From positions 1 through 8,592 of the forward strand of contig JBEELK010000303.1 of NCBI GenBank assembly GCA_041168165.1: 8,592 bases of DNA. Reading direction: 5' to 3'. The DNA is from SXPK01 sp041168165. Its GTDB lineage: Bacteria > Planctomycetota > UBA1135 > UBA2386. The notes beneath the pieces are model-generated. The model saw only the letters and a list, made by a program, of their open reading frames with translations, had not been told where the DNA came from and made no database searches. The position numbers and the translations under genes are program-made. Below, one piece after another: positions 5,979 to 8,592 of this stretch; position 1 is the first letter of the stretch, and each line of letters opens with the position of its first letter.

Positions 5979-7243
5979 CAGCGCACCTCCAGTTGGGCGT
6001 GCAGGTAGCCGCCGTCGTCGAGCGCTTGGAACACCGACACGAGCTGCTGCGGCGTGAGGCCGAGCGCGCGCAGGTTCTGCAGCAACTCCGCGACCGTGGC
6101 GCCGCCGGCGACCGGCTTGAAGTCCGTGCTCTGCGTATCGACCTTGATCTGCGTGCGGGCCACGCGCTCGGACGTGCCGTTACTGAGCGGCGCGGGCTGC
6201 GACACCTCTTCTTCGTCGACGATCGAGATCGTGAGATCGGTGAGGCCGACGACGCACGGGCTGATCAGCACGCCTTCGCCCGCGAGCACGGTGCCCGTGG
6301 ATTGATCGACGACGATCTTGGCGAGGTTCTCGACCGCGACGCGCACGTTGCCGACGCGTTCGATGATGTCCATCGCATTGGCCGCGGTGCGCGCCTTCAG
6401 CGGCATGCGAATGCGAACGAGCGTCGGGTCGACCGCGCCCACCTGCACGTCCATGTCGGCGAGCGCTTGCTTGATGCCGCGCGCAATCGACATCGCGTTG
6501 TAGGTGCTCGGGTTGGCGACTTGCAGTTCGAGATCGCCAGCCTCGGAGAAGTACGACGACTTGACCTCGCGAATGACGAGGCCGCCGTTGTTGACCCAAC
6601 CGGTCGTGCTGAAGTTTTTCTGCACGCTCGCGGCGCCGCCTTGCGCGGTGAAGCCGCCGACGGTGACTGCGCCTTGCGCGACGACGTGCGTCTGGCCATC
6701 GACGCCGCGCAGTTCTGCGCGGACCAGTTGGCCGTTGCGCAGCGACGTGGCATCGCCGATCACCTGGCACTTCACGTCGATCGGCTGGCCTTCCTTCGAG
6801 AACGGCGGCAGCGAGCACGTCAGCGAGACGAGCGCGATGTTGCCGCCCGTGACGTCGGCGATCGTGTAGTTGAGGTTCTGGTCGCGGATCAGGTTGAGCA
6901 GCGCTTGGCGCGTGCCGCGATCGCTGGAGCCCGTGCCTTGGAGGCCCGTGACGATGCCGACGCCGACGAGCAAGTGCGGCATGCTGTTGTGCAGTCGCGT
7001 GATGTCGCGAATGCGCGGCATGACGGGGCCGGGTTGGACGACGGGGTCCACGTCGCTCGTGAGCGGCGGCTGCGAGATCGTCTCGATCGGCAGCGGCGAC
7101 GGGTTGGGCTGCGAGATCGGCGTCGTCGTGACGGGGATTGAGATCGGCAGCGGCACGACAGGCAGCACGGGCGCTTGCGCGCTTGCGGTGAATGCGAGCG
7201 CGAGCGCGAGCAGCGAGGCGGTGACTTGCGTCAGGTTGCGCAT
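5978..7243 (-). CDS. flgI: FlgI, flagellar P-ring protein with proline-rich N-terminal extension
   Basis: FlgI forms the P-ring in the peptidoglycan layer. From the ATG at 7243 the product is 421 aa, compared with roughly 340-370 aa usually. Residues 1-22 are a Sec signal peptide (MRNLTQVTASLLALALAF, cleavage probably after TASA). Residues 25-76 form an unusual linker with 16 prolines. The canonical domain starts at RIRDITRLHN (77-86). It includes LVGVGIVTGLQGTGSSDRGT (92-111), SLPPFSKEGQPIDVK (144-158), IGDATSLRNGQL (162-173), GAVTVGG (191-197), VRIRMPLKARTAANAMDIIE (276-295), STGTVLAGEGV (315-325), and the closing LRALGLTPQQLVSVFQAL with LHAQLEV. Cysteines lie at 143, 159 and 330, of which the first two could pair in the periplasm. 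The stop codon overlaps the flgJ start by one base (TGATG). The identity is certain; the N-terminal extension is the only unusual part. Confidence 0.96.
   Translation of the reverse strand: MRNLTQVTASLLALALAFTASAQAPVLPVVPLPISIPVTTTPISQPNPSPLPIETISQPPLTSDVDPVVQPGPVMPRIRDITRLHNSMPHLLVGVGIVTGLQGTGSSDRGTRQALLNLIRDQNLNYTIADVTGGNIALVSLTCSLPPFSKEGQPIDVKCQVIGDATSLRNGQLVRAELRGVDGQTHVVAQGAVTVGGFTAQGGAASVQKNFSTTGWVNNGGLVIREVKSSYFSEAGDLELQVANPSTYNAMSIARGIKQALADMDVQVGAVDPTLVRIRMPLKARTAANAMDIIERVGNVRVAVENLAKIVVDQSTGTVLAGEGVLISPCVVGLTDLTISIVDEEEVSQPAPLSNGTSERVARTQIKVDTQSTDFKPVAGGATVAELLQNLRALGLTPQQLVSVFQALDDGGYLHAQLEVR
5985..5990 (-). promoter_or_regulatory. Ribosome binding site of flgJ inside the flgI 3' end
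   Basis: GGAGGT lies 6 bases before the flgJ ATG at 5978, within the last codons of flgI. Together with the TGATG stop-start overlap, it indicates coupled translation of the two genes. It also favours the first methionine of flgJ over the one at codon 4. Confidence 0.75.
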
Positions 7244-7250
7244 GGCGAGG

Positions 7251-7254
7251 CTCC
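7251..7254 (-). promoter_or_regulatory. Ribosome binding site that decides the flgI start
   Basis: GGAG lies 7 bases before the ATG at 7243, directly after the flgH stop. A longer reading frame opens at a GTG at 7270 inside flgH, but it has no comparable site upstream and would place nine extra residues in front of the signal peptide. The ATG is therefore preferred. Confidence 0.7.
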
Positions 7255-7257
7255 GGT

Positions 7258-7875
7258 TCAGAACGGCCACGCGGCCCAGATGAGCGTGTCAAACAACTGC
7301 CCGATGGGGCCCTTGGTCACTTGGCGAGTGCCCGCGCCTTCGCCGGTGATCGCGATGCGCGCGTCGGCGACTTGCTGGCTGCCGACGGTGTTGTTCACCG
7401 TGACGTCGAGAGCGCGAACGATGCCGCTGATGCGCAGCGTCTTCTGCTCGTCGTTGACGGTGACGGTGCGTTGGCCAGCCACGACGAGGTTGCCGTTGGG
7501 CTGAACGTCCACGACCATCACCGCGATCGACGCGCGAACGTCGGAGCCGCTGTTCTGCTTCGACTCGCCGTTGAAGTCTTGTTCCTTCGTCACGCTGACG
7601 TTGGGCAGTGTGCCGTTGTTGAACGCGTCGTCGCTGAGCGTGTACGACTCGAGGCGCGCCGACAGCGAGCTGTCTTGGCGGCGTTCGGTCTTGTCTTCGT
7701 TGCGCACGCTGTGCTGCTCTTGGATCGCGATCGTCAGCACGTCGCCGACGCTGCGCGCGCGCTGATCCGCCACTGCGCCGATCTTGGCGCCGGCTCGCAC
7801 GTAGGGGTTCTGCGCGGCGAGCGGGCTCGCTGCGAGCGCTGCGATTGCGGCGAGGAGAAGTCGGATCGAGTTCAT
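7258..7875 (-). CDS. flgH: FlgH, flagellar L-ring protein
   Basis: FlgH forms the L-ring, the outer-membrane bushing through which the rod passes. The product is 205 aa, slightly short for the family. Residues 1-21 are a signal peptide: a short charged start, a hydrophobic core LLLAAIAALAA, and a probable signal peptidase I site after PLAA. Family hallmarks follow in order: DQRARSVGDVLTIAIQE (37-53), a polar middle segment, NGNLVVAGQRTVTVNDEQ (127-144), LRISGIVRALDV (147-158), NTVGSQQVADARI (162-174), and a C-terminal end in PF. Oddly, there is no cysteine anywhere in the protein, so it cannot carry the lipoprotein cysteine found in well-studied FlgH proteins such as that of Salmonella. The stop is followed after 14 bases by flgI. 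The identification is secure from motifs and context. Confidence 0.95.
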   Translation of the reverse strand: MNSIRLLLAAIAALAASPLAAQNPYVRAGAKIGAVADQRARSVGDVLTIAIQEQHSVRNEDKTERRQDSSLSARLESYTLSDDAFNNGTLPNVSVTKEQDFNGESKQNSGSDVRASIAVMVVDVQPNGNLVVAGQRTVTVNDEQKTLRISGIVRALDVTVNNTVGSQQVADARIAITGEGAGTRQVTKGPIGQLFDTLIWAAWPF

Positions 7876-7883
7876 GTTGGTTG

Positions 7884-7889
7884 CTCCTC
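7884..7889 (-). promoter_or_regulatory. Ribosome binding site of flgH
   Basis: GAGGAG on the minus strand lies 8 bases before the flgH ATG at 7875. It sits in the 21-base gap after the flgA stop, which is the widest intergenic space in the operon. It fixes the flgH start just ahead of a clear signal peptide. Confidence 0.75.
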
Positions 7890-7896
7890 GGTGAGA

Positions 7897-8592
7897 TCAG
7901 TTGCGGACGACGACGGTGCCGCTGGCTTCGGCAACGCCGGTGAGCTGCGTACGCGTCGATGCGCTGGTGACCATGACGGTCTCGCCGCGGCCTGCGTCGT
8001 TGTTGGCGACGCCGCGCGTCTCGACCTTCACGCGGCCCTTCGTGAGCACGACGGTGACGATGTCGCCGCGGTGGATCAGCGCGGGCTGGCCGGCGTCGGA
8101 CAGCATCACGAGTTGGTTGGGTTGCATGCTGCGTTTGGCGATGAGCCCGAGCGCTTGTTCCACCGACGTGAGGTAGAGGCCCGTCGTCTGCGACACTCGC
8201 TCGCGCGACAGCGCGCAGTTATCGGGGCCGAGCGGCATGCCGGCTTGGATCGCTTGGCTCGCCTTCAGCACCGCGTGAAAGCGCGACAGCTTCCACTGCA
8301 CGGGCACCGTCTTGGCGGTCTCGCCATCGACCATCACTTCGACGTCGACGACTGCGGACGCGGGGTTGGTGGCGCCGCCGCGAACGCGCGCGCGCAGCTC
8401 CTGTGTCTTGCGACCAGGCTGCACTTGCTGGATGCGGATCGGCGCAGCGAGCTCGTATTCGACGTCGCCGCCTTCTTGCAGCAGCACCGCGTCGAGCGCG
8501 ATCTTCGCGGCATCGACGAACTCCGCTTGGCCGATCGAGATCACCATCGACTGCACGGCGGTCTCGACGGCGCCGCGGATCTTGAACGCGGT
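7897..8592 (-). CDS. flgA: FlgA, flagellar P-ring assembly chaperone (5' partial)
   Basis: FlgA is the periplasmic chaperone that helps FlgI assemble into the P-ring around the rod. The visible part is 231 codons. The frame stays open to the window edge, and the first in-frame starts inside the window (GTG at 8556, ATG at 8547) are followed by no signal peptide, so the true start lies upstream. The C-terminal half reads as the SAF-like and FlgA C-terminal domain. It runs from about AVLKASQAIQAGMPL through RGDIVTVVL and KGRVKVETRGVANNDAGRGE to a final GTVVVRN. This matches the family pattern of a hydrophobic beta strand, a 'G-A-N-x-G-x-G-E' turn and a terminal 'GTVxV'. The N-terminal half is poorly conserved, as is usual in this family. 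The TGA stop is 21 bases before flgH. The flgA-flgH-flgI neighbourhood strongly supports the call. Only the missing N-terminus is uncertain. Confidence 0.88.
   Translation of the reverse strand, partial: TAFKIRGAVETAVQSMVISIGQAEFVDAAKIALDAVLLQEGGDVEYELAAPIRIQQVQPGRKTQELRARVRGGATNPASAVVDVEVMVDGETAKTVPVQWKLSRFHAVLKASQAIQAGMPLGPDNCALSRERVSQTTGLYLTSVEQALGLIAKRSMQPNQLVMLSDAGQPALIHRGDIVTVVLTKGRVKVETRGVANNDAGRGETVMVTSASTRTQLTGVAEASGTVVVRN

Noticed and set aside
4055..7141. A plus-strand open frame of 1028 codons opposite flgK, flgN, flgJ and flgI
   Set aside because: It is antisense to several confidently identified genes. Its translation is a monotonous Arg/Ala/Val/Asp/Glu mix without domains. Long antisense frames are expected in GC-rich DNA with strong third-position bias.
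7244..7270. A GTG start for flgI at 7270, overlapping flgH by 13 bases
   Set aside because: It lacks a ribosome binding site and would put extra residues before the signal peptide. The ATG at 7243 has GGAG at a good distance.

Overview
The window is one continuous stretch of a flagellar operon. All genes are read from the minus strand, so transcription runs from high to low coordinates. In transcription order it holds flgA (5' end outside the window), flgH, flgI, a short rod-binding flgJ, a flgN-type chaperone gene, flgK, flgL, a 92-residue unknown gene and a two-part GNAT acetyltransferase gene. No gap between genes exceeds 21 bases, and several genes overlap by 1 to 14 bases. This indicates one polycistronic unit with translational coupling. 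No promoter, terminator, RNA gene, mobile element or repeat array is visible.

The genes build consecutive outer parts of the flagellum. FlgA, FlgI and FlgH make the P- and L-rings in the periplasm, peptidoglycan and outer membrane. FlgJ helps the rod assemble. FlgN is the likely cytoplasmic export chaperone for FlgK and FlgL, which form the hook-filament junction. The last two genes are not standard flagellar genes but are tightly attached to the end of the operon.

The P- and L-ring genes imply a diderm bacterium with peptidoglycan. The DNA is strongly GC-rich. FlgK (787 aa) and FlgL (467 aa) are far larger than the enterobacterial proteins because of big inserts in the surface-exposed middle domains. 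Sequence features of those inserts look, from memory, like Planctomycetota hook-associated proteins. The phylum is therefore a moderate-confidence inference, not a demonstrated result.

This is mostly a recognisable, ordinary system. The parts worth a second look are a proline-rich N-terminal extension on FlgI, an FlgH with no lipobox cysteine, the FlgK and FlgL inserts, and the unknown gene plus GNAT enzyme at the 3' end. Bases 1-56, downstream of the last stop codon, show nothing I can support.
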